Source of the DNA: an uncultured Clostridia bacterium
GTDB lineage: Bacteria; Bacillota; Clostridia; Christensenellales; UBA1750
NCBI GenBank assembly: GCA_944383925.1
Contig: CALWRM010000076.1
Coordinates: 1 to 37,177, forward strand
Reading direction: 5' to 3'
DNA length: 37,177 nt
Made by a program: the position numbers and the translations under genes. Under the pieces are notes generated by a model. That model saw only the letters and a program-made list of their open reading frames with translations, had not been told where the DNA came from and did not search any database. Below are positions 35,583 to 37,177 of this stretch, one piece after another. Position 1 is the stretch's first letter. Each line of letters begins with the position of its first letter.

Positions 35583-35611
35583 TTGACTTTTCTTTCGCCT
35601 CGGTCTATACT
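35583..35611 (+). promoter_or_regulatory. Strong sigma-A promoter for the secreted repeat/SH3 gene
   Basis: TTGACT (35583-35588), a 17-bp spacer and TATACT (35606-35611) lie about 60 bp before the GTG start at 35673. Confidence 0.85.
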
Positions 35612-35672
35612 ATATTTAATAGGGCGTCTATCGTTCTGGACGCCGTTTCAATCAGAAAGGTGTTGATGCTCC

Positions 35673-37177
35673 GTGAAACTATACGGGTCCTCAAAGAGCC
35701 GCAGGGGATTGGCCTTGCTCCTGGTCCTGCTGCTGGTCCTGTCCTTAGCTCCCACCGCGTTTGCAAATCCTACACCCAATTGCACTGGATCCTGCACCCA
35801 CGAAGCCGCTATTGGCGAAACGCATTACGATACCCTTACAGAGGCGCTGGAAGCGGCAACGGCAACCCCGGGCGCCGTTATTGACCTGCTTGGCAATACC
35901 GTTGATCTAACCATTGAGGAAACGGCCATAACCCTCGAAGATGTCACCATTCAAAACGGTGGTCTGAACCTTATCGACGACGGCGCCGAAAGCAGAACCG
36001 ATGAGACGCCGATGCTGTATATAAACAAAGTGCGTTTTTCTGGCCTTAAGGTAAATGTCGACAGTTACAAGGCCTATGCCCTTTTCTACCTCACAGGGCT
36101 ATTCGAAATTTACAAATCGACCATAACGGTCGATACAACTCCTGCCAGCGGCGCACAAAATACTTTTTACTCCGATTTTGCCCAAAACAAACTTACAATT
36201 GACGGTTCCACCATTAGTATCGATGGTGCTGATCGCGGCATCGTAAACTCCAACGTTGAACTGAAAAATAAGTCCAGCTTTTCCATCACGAATTGTTCCA
36301 TCGCCATGAACAGCGCTTCCATGACGGTGTCCGACTCCAACGTGAAGATTCAAGATGCTCGCTCTCACGGCTATACGAACGGTACGCTTACAATGAAAAG
36401 CGGCGGCAGCATCGAGGTGGATTCCGTGGGCCATTTGGGCATTAACTGCGGGGATGGTTCCGTCTTTGAGGAAGGCTCGAGCGTTTCCGTCTCCAATTCC
36501 TGCACCGCTAGCCCATATGCTGGTCAGGACATCGCCATTCGTACCAATGGCGGTCTCACCATCGAGAGCGGCGCTTCCGTGGATTGCGACGGCACCTTGT
36601 ATGCCTGGAAGAACGGCGATGTGACCATCGGAGATGGCAACTATAAGAACGTCGTCGAGGCTGACGGGGTAGAGGCCATCTCGATCTCCGGCGGCAGCTT
36701 CGATACCGATGTCAGCGCATTTGTCGTCGACGGCAAAACCCTTGCCAAGGTTGACCAAACCAACGCCTCCACGTACTTGGTAGGCGACCCTGCAAAGCTC
36801 GCTAATCAAATCCAGTCGCTCTCCTCCCTCTCCTCTGTTGAGGTGCTCAAAGGTGCTTTGACTCTATCCGGCCTTCCCGGCGGCGTTTCCGTCACCAATA
36901 ATGGCGGCGGCTCCGTTACCGCCCATGGCCAAACCACTAAAAACGGCGAATCCCTCCAAATCCCCCATCCCAAGCCCATCGCGGGCGTCGTCGTCTCCGG
37001 CGGCGAGGAGGAGCAACCCGGCGGCGAGGAGGACGGCTCCCAGGAGACCGCGCCCACCTATGCCGTCATCTGCCGCAAGCTGAACGTGCGCTCCGGCCCC
37101 GGCACCTCCTATGACCGGATCGGCTCCCTCTCCCGCGGCGCCCTGCTCAGCGGCGTGCTGGAAAACGGCTGGCTGCG
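35673..37177 (+). CDS. Secreted protein with beta-helix-like region and SH3 domain (partial)
   Basis: The frame opens at GTG 35673, with AGAAAGG about 12 bases upstream, and stays open to the window end (501 codons). The N-terminus is a signal peptide: basic KLYGSSKSRRG, then ALLLVLLLVLSLAPTAFA with a likely cut after AFA. Residues about 45-400 are rich in Val, Ile, Thr, Gly and Asp, with repeats such as SGGSFDTDVS and IESGASVDCDG, typical of right-handed beta-helix proteins. A Gly/Glu-rich linker (SGGEEEQPGGEEDG) leads to a bacterial SH3 domain (RKLNVRSGPGTSYDRIG). Base composition of the first kilobase is lower in GC than its neighbours. A cell-surface or wall-associated role is likely; no specific enzyme activity is visible. 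Confidence 0.82.
   Translation, partial: MKLYGSSKSRRGLALLLVLLLVLSLAPTAFANPTPNCTGSCTHEAAIGETHYDTLTEALEAATATPGAVIDLLGNTVDLTIEETAITLEDVTIQNGGLNLIDDGAESRTDETPMLYINKVRFSGLKVNVDSYKAYALFYLTGLFEIYKSTITVDTTPASGAQNTFYSDFAQNKLTIDGSTISIDGADRGIVNSNVELKNKSSFSITNCSIAMNSASMTVSDSNVKIQDARSHGYTNGTLTMKSGGSIEVDSVGHLGINCGDGSVFEEGSSVSVSNSCTASPYAGQDIAIRTNGGLTIESGASVDCDGTLYAWKNGDVTIGDGNYKNVVEADGVEAISISGGSFDTDVSAFVVDGKTLAKVDQTNASTYLVGDPAKLANQIQSLSSLSSVEVLKGALTLSGLPGGVSVTNNGGGSVTAHGQTTKNGESLQIPHPKPIAGVVVSGGEEEQPGGEEDGSQETAPTYAVICRKLNVRSGPGTSYDRIGSLSRGALLSGVLENGWL

Overview
The window looks like chromosomal DNA from a GC-rich, anaerobic member of the Firmicutes, most likely class Clostridia. Evidence is a Clostridia-type DUF2089 gene, a SpoIID/LytB-domain gene, FeoAB, a large single-chain pyruvate:ferredoxin oxidoreductase, a homolog of the clostridial (Re)-citrate synthase, and an L10-type leader before rplJ-rplL. 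Promoters are near-consensus sigma-A types (TTGACA/TATAAT-like, mostly 17-bp spacers), and ribosome-binding sites are strong AGGAGG types. No tRNA, rRNA, CRISPR array, transposase or phage gene was seen, so placement below class level is not attempted.

Layout. 1-5.0 kb: an unidentified gene end, the ATPase YchF, a TIM-barrel sugar isomerase/epimerase-like protein and a cytoplasmic GH9-type glycosidase. 5.0-7.9 kb: feoA-feoB on the minus strand, divergent from an MntR-like metalloregulator, with a palindrome between them. 8.0-12.0 kb: a putative glycosidase, a SpoIID-domain protein and a NagD-type HAD phosphatase. 12.0-15.1 kb: a three-gene operon (DUF2089 regulator plus two paralogous glycine-rich repeat proteins), followed by decayed tandem copies of the last gene's 3' end. 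15.1-17.0 kb: an acyltransferase-like gene with a small membrane protein, divergent from a TetR regulator. 17.2-23.3 kb: glutamine-dependent NAD synthetase, a Tet(M)-like GTPase, DegV and an AI-2E-family permease. 23.7-26.5 kb: an aminotransferase and the citrate/isopropylmalate synthase homolog. 26.6-29.2 kb: a small basic minus-strand gene whose terminator lies inside its open frame, an Lgt-family gene, and rplJ-rplL with a structured leader. 29.3-31.7 kb: a stand-alone pyruvate-kinase C-terminal domain, and a ChbG-type deacetylase divergent from a nitrilase-family amidase across a perfect palindrome. 31.8-37.2 kb: nifJ (PFOR) and the start of a secreted repeat/SH3 protein that runs off the window.

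How the genes fit together. PFOR, the citrate-synthase homolog and the aminotransferase fit anaerobic pyruvate, acetyl-CoA and oxaloacetate metabolism leading to amino acids. The GH9, the putative glycosidase, ChbG and the isomerase suggest intracellular oligosaccharide processing. FeoAB would supply iron for the iron-sulfur enzymes.

The two most unusual items are the DUF2089/repeat-protein operon, whose products share a short helical motif and a Gly-x-hydrophobic-x repeat suggestive of a beta-solenoid, and the gene at 26604-26781. The latter has the layout of tmRNA-controlled ribosome-rescue genes such as arfA and brfA. Functions of both are inference. A three-copy double-hairpin intergenic repeat is also present.
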